A stretch of 64,000 bases of DNA from Gleimia coleocanis DSM 15436. Lineage in GTDB: Bacteria; Actinomycetota; Actinomycetes; Actinomycetales; Actinomycetaceae. The notes under the pieces are model-generated. The model saw nothing but the letters and a program-made list of their open reading frames with translations, searched no databases and was not told where the DNA came from. Position numbers and translations under genes: made by a program. Shown piece after piece: positions 16,325-25,114 of the stretch (positions are counted from its first letter, which is position 1; every line of letters starts with the position of its first letter). Location of the stretch: assembly GCF_000159015.1 (NCBI RefSeq), contig NZ_DS999546.1, positions 26,023-90,022 of the forward strand, given 5' to 3'.

Positions 16325-19300
16325 ATGGCTGTTACTGATCCTTTTGTTCACCTTCACAATCACACCGAATACTCCATGCTGGACGGTGCTTCAAAGATTG
16401 CGCCAATGGTGAAAGAAGCAGCTCGCCTGGAACAGCCAGCCTTGGCAATTACCGACCACGGTTACCTCTTCGGTGCCTACGAATTCTACTCAGAAGCTCG
16501 TAAAGCCGGCATTAAACCGATCATTGGCTTAGAAGCTTACGTAACTCCAGGTACCTCCCGTTTCGACCGTACGCGTGTACGCTGGGGTGAAGAATGGCAA
16601 GCCAGTGACGATGTTTCCGCACGCGGTGCCTACACTCACCTGACCTTGTTGGCAGAAACTACCGAGGGTATGCATAACCTTTTCCGCCTGGGGTCCATGG
16701 CGTCTTTGGACGGGCAGTGGGGCAAATGGCCACGCGCTGACATGGAACTGTTGGAGCAGTATTCTAAAGGCTTGATTGCTTTCACAGGCTGTCCTTCTTC
16801 GGAAGTGCAGACGCGTATGCGTTTGGGACAGTGGGACAAAGCCGTTGAAGCTGCCGGGCGCCTGCAGGATGTTTTTGGCAAAGAAAACGTTTTTGTCGAG
16901 TTCATGGATCATGGTATCGACATTGAAAAACGTACTCGTGCAGATTTGATTAAGCTTTCTAATCAGCTGAATATTCCGATGGTGGTTACTAATGACGCTC
17001 ACTACGTGACCGCTGACGACCGGGATATTCAGGACGCTTTGCTATGTATTAACTCTGGCGTGACTCTGGATACTCCGGATCGTTTTAAGTTTGATGGCTC
17101 TGGTTATTACATTCGTTCCTCTGAATCCATGCGTCGCGACTGGGAAGATATTCCCCAGGCTTGCGATAACACGCTACTGATTGCAGAGCGTTGCAATGTG
17201 GAGTTTACCGAGGGCGTCTCATACATGCCTCGTTTCCCCGTTCCCGAGGGCGAAGATGAAACCTCCTGGTTCATTAAAGAAGTAGAACGTGGTCTGCACA
17301 TTCGTTTCCCGCAAGGCATCCCAGATAATGTGCGTAAACAAGCCGACTATGAAGTTGGCATTATTAACCAGATGAAGTTCCCAGGATACTTCCTGGTCGT
17401 GTCTGACTTCATTCGCTGGGCTAAAAAACAGGGGATTCGTGTTGGCCCTGGACGTGGCTCCGGTGCAGGCTCCATGGTGGCTTACGCCATGCAGATTACT
17501 GACTTGAATCCACTTGATCACGGTTTGCTTTTCGAACGATTCCTAAACCCCGAACGTGTGTCCATGCCGGACTTCGACGTGGACTTTGACGAACGTAGAC
17601 GCGGGGAAGTAATCGAATACGTGACTCGTAAATACGGTGATGACCGGGTTGCGCAGGTGGTTACCTACGGAAAGATTAAAGCTAAGCAGGCTCTTAAAGA
17701 CTCCTGTCGCGTTTTGGGACGCCCATATGCGCTGGGCGAACAACTTACTAAAGCAATGCCGCCCTCTGTTATGGGTAAGGACATTCCAGTTTCTGGCATC
17801 TTCGATAAAGAACACAAACGCTATGAGGAAGCGGCTGAATTCCGTCGCTACTACAATGAAAACCCAGAAACTCATCCGATTGTAGACATGGCGAAAGGCC
17901 TGGAGGGGCTAACCCGCCAGTGGGGTGTACACGCTTGTGCGGTTATCATGTCCTCTGTTCCGCTACAGCAGGTTATCCCACTGATGCAGCGTCCACAAGA
18001 TGGGGCAACCATCACTCAGTTCGACTACCCAACCTGTGAATCCTTGGGCTTGTTGAAAATGGACTTCCTGGGCCTGCGTAACCTAACAGTTATTTCGGAC
18101 GCCCTCGATAATATCGAACGCAATGGGAAAGAACGCCCAGATATTGACCATGTCGAGCTTAACGACCCGAAAACCTACCAGCTGCTCTCTGCCGGGGAAA
18201 CCCTGGGAGTATTCCAGCTTGATGGCGACGGCATGCAAAAGCTACTTAAACGCATGGCGCCTGACAACTTCGAAGACATTTCTGCAGTGGGCGCGTTGTA
18301 TCGACCTGGTCCGATGGGTGCGGACTCGCATAATAAGTATGCGGACCGTAAAAATGGTCGCGCCGAGATTGAGCCAATCCATCCTGAACTTGCCGAACCG
18401 CTTAAAGAAATCCTGGGGACCACCTACGGCCTGATTGTTTACCAGGAACAGGTTATGGCAATCGCTCAGAAAGTTGCGGGTTACTCTCTGGGGCAAGCAG
18501 ACTTGCTGCGCCGTGCAATGGGTAAAAAGAAGAAAGAAATCCTTGATAAGGAATACGTCCCATTCCACGCCGGTATGATTGAGCGAGGTTACTCAGAAGA
18601 CTGTATTAAGACGCTTTGGGAAATTCTCGTTCCATTCTCGAACTATGCGTTCAACAAGTCTCACTCTGCGGCGTATGGACTTGTCTCTTATATGACTGCG
18701 TGGCTGAAAGCCAACTATCCAGTTGAATACATGGCATCCTTGTTGACCTCTCAGAAAGACAATAAGGATAAACTGGCGCTTTACCTATCTGAATGTCGTC
18801 GTATGGGCATTACCGTGCTCCCACCCGATGTGAACGTTTCAGAAGCAAACTTCACCGCGGTAGGCAATGACATCCGCTTCGGTCTGGCAGCTATCCGTAA
18901 CGTTGGTATCAACGTCGTTGAAGGAATCGTTGAAGCCCGTAAAGAAAAAGGCAAGTATGATTCATTTGCTAGCTTCCTCGATAAAGTACCCGTTGCGGTC
19001 TGTAACAAACGCACCATTGAATCCCTCATTAAATCAGGGGCTTTTGACTCAGTCGCTGACTGTCGTCGTGCACTGGTCGCTGTCCACGAAGAAGCTGTTG
19101 AATCTGCTGTAAAGCTGAAGCGTAATGAAGCAGCTGGACAGTTTGACCTATTTGGAGCAATGTTTGACTCCGCAGAAGTGCAGATGATGACAGTTGATGT
19201 GCCTAATATGCCTGACTGGCCAAAGCATGAGAAGCTTTCGCATGAACGTGACATGCTTGGTCTGTATGTCTCTGACCATCCGCTTTCTGGTATTCAGAAA

Positions 19301-19855
19301 GCCCTGGAACGTTACCAGGATGAGCAGATTGCGCAGATTCTGACTTCAGAAACTTCTCGTGATCGTCAAATGGTGAAAGTTGCCGGTTTGATTACGGCAG
19401 TGACTATTAAGACCACCCGAAAAGGTGAACTCTGGGCCATTGCAACTTTAGAAGACCTCTCTGGTTCTATTGACCTGTTATTCTTCCCACGAAACTATGC
19501 TTCCATTTCGCATGCGTTGGCAACTGACCTGGTTGTTCAAGTTGAAGCACGTGTGCAAGAACGTGATGAGGAAGTAGCCCTGACTGGTCAGTCGATGACT
19601 ATTCTGGATTTGCGTGAAGATGGAACTGTGCCGATGGTTTTAGCGTTGCCATGGCATAAATGCACGGAAGAGAATATGCAGGATTTAGCGCAGATTCTTT
19701 CAAATCATAAGGGTGAGTCACCGGTGTATTTGCGTGTAAATCGACCAGGTTTAGGTACTACTGTGCTGGATTTAAAGACCGTAGTAAAAACTTCCAGTGC
19801 ATTATTTGCTGAGATTAAAGCACTGCTTGGTTCGGACGCTATTTACAGCCAGTAG
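16325..19855 (+). CDS. dnaE: DNA polymerase III alpha subunit DnaE
   Basis: 1176 aa replicative polymerase. The N-terminal PHP domain starts with FVHLHNHTEYSMLDG, and the C-family palm has PGRGSGAGSMVAYAM and the catalytic aspartates in PDFDVDFDERRRGEVIEY. The tandem helix-hairpin-helix region and a C-terminal OB fold (MVKVAGLITAVTIKTTRKG) follow. Length is typical of actinobacterial DnaE1, and the place after lspA-rluD is standard. ATG 16325 gives the canonical N-terminus MAVTDPFVHLH. A bidirectional hairpin follows the gene. Confidence 0.97.
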   Translation: MAVTDPFVHLHNHTEYSMLDGASKIAPMVKEAARLEQPALAITDHGYLFGAYEFYSEARKAGIKPIIGLEAYVTPGTSRFDRTRVRWGEEWQASDDVSARGAYTHLTLLAETTEGMHNLFRLGSMASLDGQWGKWPRADMELLEQYSKGLIAFTGCPSSEVQTRMRLGQWDKAVEAAGRLQDVFGKENVFVEFMDHGIDIEKRTRADLIKLSNQLNIPMVVTNDAHYVTADDRDIQDALLCINSGVTLDTPDRFKFDGSGYYIRSSESMRRDWEDIPQACDNTLLIAERCNVEFTEGVSYMPRFPVPEGEDETSWFIKEVERGLHIRFPQGIPDNVRKQADYEVGIINQMKFPGYFLVVSDFIRWAKKQGIRVGPGRGSGAGSMVAYAMQITDLNPLDHGLLFERFLNPERVSMPDFDVDFDERRRGEVIEYVTRKYGDDRVAQVVTYGKIKAKQALKDSCRVLGRPYALGEQLTKAMPPSVMGKDIPVSGIFDKEHKRYEEAAEFRRYYNENPETHPIVDMAKGLEGLTRQWGVHACAVIMSSVPLQQVIPLMQRPQDGATITQFDYPTCESLGLLKMDFLGLRNLTVISDALDNIERNGKERPDIDHVELNDPKTYQLLSAGETLGVFQLDGDGMQKLLKRMAPDNFEDISAVGALYRPGPMGADSHNKYADRKNGRAEIEPIHPELAEPLKEILGTTYGLIVYQEQVMAIAQKVAGYSLGQADLLRRAMGKKKKEILDKEYVPFHAGMIERGYSEDCIKTLWEILVPFSNYAFNKSHSAAYGLVSYMTAWLKANYPVEYMASLLTSQKDNKDKLALYLSECRRMGITVLPPDVNVSEANFTAVGNDIRFGLAAIRNVGINVVEGIVEARKEKGKYDSFASFLDKVPVAVCNKRTIESLIKSGAFDSVADCRRALVAVHEEAVESAVKLKRNEAAGQFDLFGAMFDSAEVQMMTVDVPNMPDWPKHEKLSHERDMLGLYVSDHPLSGIQKALERYQDEQIAQILTSETSRDRQMVKVAGLITAVTIKTTRKGELWAIATLEDLSGSIDLLFFPRNYASISHALATDLVVQVEARVQERDEEVALTGQSMTILDLREDGTVPMVLALPWHKCTEENMQDLAQILSNHKGESPVYLRVNRPGLGTTVLDLKTVVKTSSALFAEIKALLGSDAIYSQ

Positions 19856-19890
19856 TCGTTTAGCCTGAGGAGGCACCCTCGGATAAAGCA

Positions 19891-19928
19891 AAAGCTCACA
19901 TGCGAAGTCACTTTCACATGTGAGCTTT
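19891..19928. terminator. Bidirectional terminator between dnaE and the S4 gene
   Basis: AAAGCTCACATG at 19891-19902 pairs perfectly with CATGTGAGCTTT at 19917-19928 around a 14-nt loop. A- and T-rich arm ends serve both converging genes. Confidence 0.7.
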
Positions 19929-19939
19929 AGTCTAAGCAG

Positions 19940-20182
19940 TTACTCAGGGAGAATTTCTACTTGGACCGATTCTAAGTAATCTTCGAAGTCTAGGCTGACG
20001 ATCTGCCCGTCCTGTAGTTGTTTGCCGCGTTGTGTGCACTGTTCGTCGTCGATGTAGACAAAACCACCTTGAATCGCAGCGCGGGCTTCACCACCATCTT
20101 CTACTAAGTTTGCGAGTTTAAGTAGCTGTCCCAGGCGAATGGTGCCGGTTACGGTGATTACAGGGATCTCTTCATTGTCCAT
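19940..20182 (-). CDS. Small S4-domain RNA-binding protein (YbcJ/YaaA-like)
   Basis: 80 aa consisting almost wholly of an S4 domain: TIRLGQLLKLANLVEDGGEA, then a G-FVYIDDE turn and a QRGKQLQDGQIVSLD strand. Such stand-alone S4 proteins bind structured RNA, often ribosomal. The acidic tail is unusual for an RNA binder but common in this subgroup. The specific role is unknown. It is convergent with dnaE and separated from it by a shared hairpin; the upstream neighbour on the same strand is the VanZ-like gene, so they may form one unit. Confidence 0.8.
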   Translation of the reverse strand: MDNEEIPVITVTGTIRLGQLLKLANLVEDGGEARAAIQGGFVYIDDEQCTQRGKQLQDGQIVSLDFEDYLESVQVEILPE

Positions 20183-20196
20183 TTTCTAACCTCGAA

Positions 20197-20637
20197 TCAG
20201 ATACGACGTCGATACCAGTATAAGAATACTGCCAGGCTGAAACAGATGCCCAATAGGTCGGCCACTAAATCAATGAAACTACCAGTGCGATAGTAAAGCA
20301 AGTATTCTTGGATGATTTCAGTAAGAGCTGCGTACGCACCAAAAGTGAGTAGTACGAATCCTGGGCGTAGTCGGGCTAAGAGTAAACAGACTGTGATTAG
20401 CGCGAATGAAGAAAAATGCACTACCAAGTCAAAGCCGGGTTCGCCCGGGGCGGTTGCACCGGGCAGGGGTTTCAGAAAGCTGATGATGGCGGTTAGCCAA
20501 GCTGCCGGTTCAGATGGGGGAGAATCGTTAAAGAGCACGTACCCCTGCACGATGAGAAGTAATAAAGCAAAGACGAGCCAACGGTTGCGGGGCTTAACTT
20601 CGCGGTTGAAATAGTCAGAGGTAGTGTATGGATTCAT
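20197..20637 (-). CDS. VanZ-like membrane protein
   Basis: 146 aa from the ATG at 20637. Four hydrophobic segments are visible, with the VanZ signature residues in order: VVHFSSFALITV, AALTEIIQEYLLYYRTGSFIDLVADLLG. VanZ-like proteins are widespread; one confers low-level teicoplanin resistance, but most have no known role. The frame stays open upstream to an ATG at 20745, but that extension is AT-rich with no hydrophobic or conserved pattern, so the shorter start is preferred. No clear ribosome site is visible for either. Confidence 0.75.
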   Translation of the reverse strand: MNPYTTSDYFNREVKPRNRWLVFALLLLIVQGYVLFNDSPPSEPAAWLTAIISFLKPLPGATAPGEPGFDLVVHFSSFALITVCLLLARLRPGFVLLTFGAYAALTEIIQEYLLYYRTGSFIDLVADLLGICFSLAVFLYWYRRRI

Positions 20638-20834
20638 GTGGTTAATTTTCAAGGGTTGCTTGGTTTGGTGCAAGCGGAAAACATGAAAGTAAAGAATTGG
20701 TAAAAAGAACTTATTTTTTGTCCAAATAATAAAACGGGGTTTCAATCAGTTTAAATACATCTATAGCATTAACCCATACGCGTAAGAGTTATCTTTCGTC
20801 CGGAAAGTAACCGCGTATCACAGAAGGAAAAATT

Positions 20835-22052
20835 GTGAATCTAAAGAAAGTCCCACTCTTTGCGTGGGTATTGCTAGCTATCCTACTGGCGATCCTCGCC
20901 GGCCAGTTTATGCCAATCGCGGTAGCCCGCGTATTCTTCACCTTCAGCTCTCTCTTCGGAGCCTTCCTGGGCTTTGTAATTCCGCTGATTATTATCGGCT
21001 TGGTAACTCCTGCCATTGCCGAACTTGGGTCCGGTTCCGGACGCTGGATTGCCCTCACAGCGGGGATTGCATACGTATCTACCATGATTGCAGGCTTCGG
21101 AACTTGGGGCGTAAGCCAGTTTGTGCTTCCTTCCATTCTGACTCCAGGCTCTAAGACCGATATTGCAGGTGAAACCGTAGAGGGGCTGACCCCATATTTT
21201 AACGTTTCAAACTCCGCCTCAGGCGAAGGCGTTGAAATCGTCGTAACCCCACTGATGGGCGTCATGACCGCACTGGTACTCGCATTCATTCTGGGGCTGG
21301 GTCTTTCTTTAGTACAGGGTGACGTAGTCCGTCGTGGCTTCCAAGAATTCCGCATCATTATCGTCGCAATGGTGGAAAAGATCCTAATCCCACTGCTTCC
21401 AGTACATATTTTCGGTATCTTCCTTAACCTCACCATGAGTGGCGAAGCCGTCCGCGTAGTCACCACCTTCCTAGCTGTAGTGGTAATGACCTTCTCTTTG
21501 ACCCTGGTTTACCTGTTGCTACAGTACACCGTAGCCGGCGCATTCTCTGGCCGTAACCCACTGAAAGCACTGTGGACGATGAAGGATGCCTACCTGACAG
21601 CACTGGGTACTTCCTCTTCCGCAGCTACCATTCCAGTCACCTTAAAGTGTACTGAAGCAAATGGGGTTTCCAAACCAGTTGCTGCTTTCACCGTGCCACT
21701 GTGCGCAACTATTCACCTGTCAGGCTCAACTATTAAGATTGTGGGCTTCTCACTGGCAATCATCTTCTTAGCTGGTGGCGATATGTCTCTCGCAGCTTAC
21801 GCACCATTTATTTTCATGCTGGGCGTAATGATGGTTGCAGCCCCAGGTGTACCAGGTGGCGCAATCGCAGCTGCAGCTGGTCTACTTTCCTCTATGCTCG
21901 GCTTTACCGAAGCGCAGGTAGGTTTGATGTTCGCAACCTACATTGCTCTGGATTCCTTCGGTACTGCAACGAATGTTACCGGTGACGGTGCAATCGCAAT
22001 GATTATGGACCGCATTGCTGGAAAGAAACTTGCTGAGTCTCAGGTTAAGTAA
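20835..22052 (+). CDS. Dicarboxylate/amino-acid:cation symporter (DAACS family)
   Basis: 405 aa, about eight membrane helices plus two re-entrant loops. The serine-rich re-entrant loop ALGTSSSAATIPVTL and the late DSFGTATNVTGDGAIA segment are the substrate- and cation-binding hallmarks of GltPh-type carriers. The family imports glutamate, aspartate, serine/threonine or C4-dicarboxylates with Na+ or H+. The substrate cannot be assigned; the protein looks closer to the SstT-like branch than to GltP. The GTG start is preceded by AGAAGGA. A terminator hairpin follows. Confidence 0.88.
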   Translation: MNLKKVPLFAWVLLAILLAILAGQFMPIAVARVFFTFSSLFGAFLGFVIPLIIIGLVTPAIAELGSGSGRWIALTAGIAYVSTMIAGFGTWGVSQFVLPSILTPGSKTDIAGETVEGLTPYFNVSNSASGEGVEIVVTPLMGVMTALVLAFILGLGLSLVQGDVVRRGFQEFRIIIVAMVEKILIPLLPVHIFGIFLNLTMSGEAVRVVTTFLAVVVMTFSLTLVYLLLQYTVAGAFSGRNPLKALWTMKDAYLTALGTSSSAATIPVTLKCTEANGVSKPVAAFTVPLCATIHLSGSTIKIVGFSLAIIFLAGGDMSLAAYAPFIFMLGVMMVAAPGVPGGAIAAAAGLLSSMLGFTEAQVGLMFATYIALDSFGTATNVTGDGAIAMIMDRIAGKKLAESQVK

Positions 22053-22064
22053 GCTCAGACTATT

Positions 22065-22104
22065 AGTGATGCCCGTGGAGAATGTTCCGCGGGCATCACT
22101 TTAT
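22065..22104 (+). terminator. Terminator after the symporter gene
   Basis: AGTGATGCCCG at 22065-22075 pairs perfectly with CGGGCATCACT at 22090-22100 and is followed by a short T-rich stretch. Confidence 0.75.
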
Positions 22105-22150
22105 GTTTAATATAGATACTAGGTTTTGTTGACAGCTCGAAAGGCATACC

Positions 22151-22759
22151 GTGAGCGATATTGATGAAGAATTTCAGCGGATTATCTCAGGTTTTTCTGC
22201 TGAAGATTTGCCCACGGAAGACCTTTCCGAAGCGCCGTTTGAAGCTGAGTCTAAGCTGGAAGTTGATCCTTTGGACTTGCCTGAGGATGAGAGCTTACAT
22301 TTAGAAAATGGCTCACAGACCGTAGGGTTTGTAATTGCGCCTTTTACTTCTGCCGTGCAGATTGCAAATATTCTTGGCGTGTATGGGATTGAACGCTGGG
22401 TAGTGCAGTTGGAAGATCAGATTGCACTTTGGTGTGAGTTAGAAACAGAAGACACTACTGACGTGGAACGTCTGCTGGGGGATGAACGCCCCCTGCCAGA
22501 AGAATGTGATGCTTTTGCGCGGATACTGTCTCGCCTTAGCCCAATTGGTGTGATTGCGGTGGTTTCCACCCTGCGTGAAGAAGACGGGGAAGTCAGCGGT
22601 GACGTGCGGGCACGCCGTTATTTAGCTGGCGAACCAGAATCGGTGATTCCCGGCGGGTTGTTGCTTAATGGTATGGAAAATAAAGTTGAGGATCTGCTTT
22701 TAGGGCGTTCTCATCCGCAGGATTTTGGGGATTCTGTGTGGGCGAAAGCCGGCCACTAA
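22151..22759 (+). CDS. Hypothetical protein of unknown function
   Basis: 202 aa, acidic, not recognised. Residues 1-55 are low in order-forming residues and rich in Glu/Asp/Leu. From about 57 a folded domain appears likely (TVGFVIAPFTSAVQIANILGVYGIERWVVQL), followed by more acidic segments. No catalytic motif, signal peptide or membrane segment is visible. The GTG start has GAAAGG upstream. It lies 14 bases before an SseB-like gene and probably forms an operon with it. Similar acidic proteins occur before infC in related genera, judging from context only. Confidence 0.65.
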   Translation: MSDIDEEFQRIISGFSAEDLPTEDLSEAPFEAESKLEVDPLDLPEDESLHLENGSQTVGFVIAPFTSAVQIANILGVYGIERWVVQLEDQIALWCELETEDTTDVERLLGDERPLPEECDAFARILSRLSPIGVIAVVSTLREEDGEVSGDVRARRYLAGEPESVIPGGLLLNGMENKVEDLLLGRSHPQDFGDSVWAKAGH

Positions 22760-22773
22760 ATAGGGAGTAAATC

Positions 22774-23508
22774 ATGGGTGAGCATAATTTCGCATCATTG
22801 CAGGCTCGTTTGCAACGTTCTGTAGATTCAGCTGACCGTGGGCAAGTTATGCCACTTACAGCTGCGGCTTTGGTGGAGTTTGATCCGATTACTCGGTTAG
22901 AGAAGTTAGTTGCCGCCCTGGAGAGTGAACGTTTGCTGGCACCTGCGCTGGTGGAATCTGGCGAGGAATGCATAACTGCTGCGACGCGAATTCCTTCCCC
23001 TTATGGTGAAGTGACGGTTGCTTTTACTGATTATGAGGCTTTGCGTCGCTGGGCTCCGCAGGCTCGGCCAGTGCCGATTGCGGGTCGGCAGCAGGCGTTA
23101 ATGGCAATGGCTGAAACTGGAGGACGCCTGCTCATTAACCCAGTTCCAGATTCCGAGGGCGGCTCATCTGAGCTTTCCGGAATTCGCTTACCACGCCCAG
23201 CTGTGCAGGCTTTAGCACATGGCGATTCTTGGTTACCGCCTTGGCGGGATGACGACCTGCGTACAGAACTGCAGGTGAAAGCTGATGCGTTGCAGGCTGG
23301 TTTGAATTTGACTGTCTCGGTTTTGGCTGATGTAGATCCTACTTTGAAAGTGCTTTTGGAGTTTAGTGTTCCTTACGGGGTTAGTGGGTTTGAAGTGAAA
23401 GCTGAGTTGGCTCGTTTTCATCAAGACCTGTCACAGGTGCCTCGTTTGCAAACGGCGGGGGAGCGTATTGAGTTTATTCCACTTTTAGTGGGAACTCACG
23501 CAGAGTAG
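22774..23508 (+). CDS. SseB-domain protein
   Basis: 244 aa. The central part (RIPSPYGEVTVAFTDYEALRRWAPQARPVPIAGRQQALMAM) and LLINPVPDSEG match the SseB N-terminal domain, a fold found in many actinobacterial proteins and named after a Salmonella secretion protein. No secretion role is implied here. There is no signal peptide. Function is unknown. It is co-oriented with the preceding hypothetical gene at 14-base spacing and sits just before the infC promoter. Confidence 0.75.
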   Translation: MGEHNFASLQARLQRSVDSADRGQVMPLTAAALVEFDPITRLEKLVAALESERLLAPALVESGEECITAATRIPSPYGEVTVAFTDYEALRRWAPQARPVPIAGRQQALMAMAETGGRLLINPVPDSEGGSSELSGIRLPRPAVQALAHGDSWLPPWRDDDLRTELQVKADALQAGLNLTVSVLADVDPTLKVLLEFSVPYGVSGFEVKAELARFHQDLSQVPRLQTAGERIEFIPLLVGTHAE

Positions 23509-23546
23509 TTTGTGGCTGACTTCACTGTTGTTGGTGGAGGTTGGTT

Positions 23547-23575
23547 TTCAAAAACGCAGAAAATCCTGGTAATAT
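23547..23575 (+). promoter_or_regulatory. Candidate infC operon promoter
   Basis: TTCAAA at 23547-23552 and TAATAT at 23570-23575 with a 17-base spacer. Transcription from about 23582 would produce a leader of some 250 bases before infC. Confidence 0.45.
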
Positions 23576-23587
23576 TGAATACGAATG

Positions 23588-23801
23588 TTCGGGCTTCACG
23601 CTCGAAATGTAGAAGCTTTAGGTTTCTACCTAAGCAAGCGGAGAAATCCCACCTTGGATTCCGACCTTGAAAAAGGGCCTTAAGATAAGGGGTTTAGAAC
23701 GTGATTCTAAACTAAACGGGAATCGGGTTCATATTCAGCCACTCGTGTGGTTGTTATGTTTTGTGGACCTTCGCATGCTTAGATGCGAGGGTCTTCTTCG
23801 T
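23588..23801 (+). promoter_or_regulatory. Structured infC leader with attenuator-like hairpin
   Basis: Four local hairpins follow each other. TTCGGGC/GCTCGAA lies at 23588-23606 with one G-U pair. GTAGAA/TTCTAC lies at 23609-23629. The perfect 8-bp pair GTTTAGAA/TTCTAAAC lies at 23692-23712 with loop CGTGA. An 11-bp stem GACCTTCGCAT/ATGCGAGGGTC lies at 23766-23793 and is followed by TTCTTCGT. The last looks like a Rho-independent attenuator placed 40 bases before infC. Leaders that sense ribosomal protein L20 or IF3 are known for infC-rpmI-rplT operons in other phyla; whether this one is homologous cannot be told here. Confidence 0.55.
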
Positions 23802-23833
23802 ATCTGAATAAAAACGAGAGTTAGGAGCAGCTC

Positions 23834-24466
23834 ATCAACGAGCCTCGGGTAAATGACCGAATCCGCGTCCCAGAAGTTCGCCTTGTCGGACCAGAAGGGG
23901 AGCAGGTAGGTGTAGTTCGCGTAGAAGACGCTCTGCGCCTTGCTGAAGAAGCAGGTTTAGACCTGGTTGAAGTAGCACCAGGTGCGCGACCACCAGTAGC
24001 TAAGCTAATGGATTACGGCAAGTTCAAGTATGAAGCAGCCCAGAAGGCACGCGATGCGCGTCGTAACCAGGCCAACACTGTTCTGAAGGAAATTCGTTTC
24101 CGTCTGAAGATTGATGACCATGACTACGAAACCAAGAAGGGACACGTAGAACGTTTCCTTAACGGTGGCGACAAGGTTAAGGTCATGATTATGTTCCGCG
24201 GACGCGAACAGTCCCGACCAGAAATGGGTATTCGTCTGCTGCAGCGTTTAGCTGAAGACGTATCCGAACTGGCAACCGTGGAATCTGCACCACGTCAGGA
24301 TGGACGCAACATGGTTATGGTTCTTGCACCTACCCGTAAGAAGTCAGATGCAAAGAACGAACAACGCAAACGCCGTGAAGCCGAACGGGCTGCTAAGCGT
24401 GACCGTAAGGCCGAAAGATCAGCAAAGGAAAGCAAAGTTAAAGCTGACGAAGCTGAACTGGCTTGA
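23834..24466 (+). CDS. infC: Translation initiation factor IF-3 with a non-canonical AUC start
   Basis: 210 aa when started at ATC 23834. The frame is closed by TAG at 23822, and between that stop and the conserved text [19 protein letters not shown] only GAG, CAG, CTC and ATC are available. ATC lies six bases after AGGAG, so it is the start. The first in-frame ATG, at 24008, would remove most of the N-domain. The linker and C-domain follow ([35 protein letters not shown]), and the C-terminus has a Lys/Arg/Glu-rich extension. AUU starts with autoregulation are known for E. coli infC. Confidence 0.93.
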   Translation: MNEPRVNDRIRVPEVRLVGPEGEQVGVVRVEDALRLAEEAGLDLVEVAPGARPPVAKLMDYGKFKYEAAQKARDARRNQANTVLKEIRFRLKIDDHDYETKKGHVERFLNGGDKVKVMIMFRGREQSRPEMGIRLLQRLAEDVSELATVESAPRQDGRNMVMVLAPTRKKSDAKNEQRKRREAERAAKRDRKAERSAKESKVKADEAELA

Positions 24467-24500
24467 GATTACTGATTGTAGAGATGGAATAGAGGATAAA

Positions 24501-24695
24501 ATGCCTAAGAACAAGACGCACTCTGGTGCTAAGAAGCGTTTCCGCGTAACCGGAAGTGGCAAGCTTATGCGCGAAAAGGCAAACAAGCGCCACCTGCTGG
24601 AAGTTAAGTCTTCCACCCGTACCCGTCGCCTTTCCCGCGACCAGGTTGTTGCACCAGCTGACCAGAAGAACGTTCGTCGCCTGCTGGGCATCTGA
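24501..24695 (+). CDS. rpmI: 50S ribosomal protein L35
   Basis: 64 aa, very basic. The start [20 protein letters not shown] is the L35 signature. It lies 34 bases after infC and 31 before rplT, the conserved operon order. AGAGGA precedes the ATG. Confidence 0.97.
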   Translation: MPKNKTHSGAKKRFRVTGSGKLMREKANKRHLLEVKSSTRTRRLSRDQVVAPADQKNVRRLLGI

Positions 24696-24726
24696 TTCCC
24701 AGGCGAATAAAGAGGAGATTTAAAGA

Positions 24727-25107
24727 ATGGCACGTGTTAAGCGGGCGGTTAACGCCCAGAAGAAGCGTCGCGTAGTACTCGAACGCGCATCCGGCTACCG
24801 TGGTCAGCGTTCCCGCCTTTACCGTAAGGCAAAGGAACAGGTTACCCACTCAATGGTTTACTCTTACCGTGACCGTCGCGTCCGTAAGCGTGAAATGCGT
24901 AAGCTGTGGATTACCCGTATCAACGCAGCAGTACGCGAAAACGGCATGACCTACAACCGCTTCATCCAGGGTCTGGCTCTGGCAGGCATTGAAGTTGACC
25001 GACGTATGCTGTCCGAACTGGCTATTTCCGATCCTGCTGCATTCACCGCTCTGGTTGAAGCTGCACGCAAGGCTCTGCCAGCAGACGTAAACGCACCACA
25101 GAACTGA
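24727..25107 (+). CDS. rplT: 50S ribosomal protein L20
   Basis: 126 aa. The start [15 protein letters not shown] and the segment [17 protein letters not shown] are characteristic of L20, which binds 23S rRNA early in assembly. In other bacteria it represses its own operon by binding the leader RNA. AGAGGAG lies before the ATG. Codon use is strongly biased as in other ribosomal genes. Confidence 0.97.
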   Translation: MARVKRAVNAQKKRRVVLERASGYRGQRSRLYRKAKEQVTHSMVYSYRDRRVRKREMRKLWITRINAAVRENGMTYNRFIQGLALAGIEVDRRMLSELAISDPAAFTALVEAARKALPADVNAPQN

Positions 25108-25114
25108 AATAAAC

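Noticed and set aside
20638..20745. N-terminal extension of the VanZ-like protein to ATG 20745
   Set aside because: The extra 36 residues are AT-rich, lack a hydrophobic or conserved pattern, and have no ribosome site.
24008..24466. A 152-aa version of IF3 starting at ATG 24008
   Set aside because: Conserved IF3 N-domain sequence continues upstream in frame to ATC 23834, so this would be a truncated annotation.
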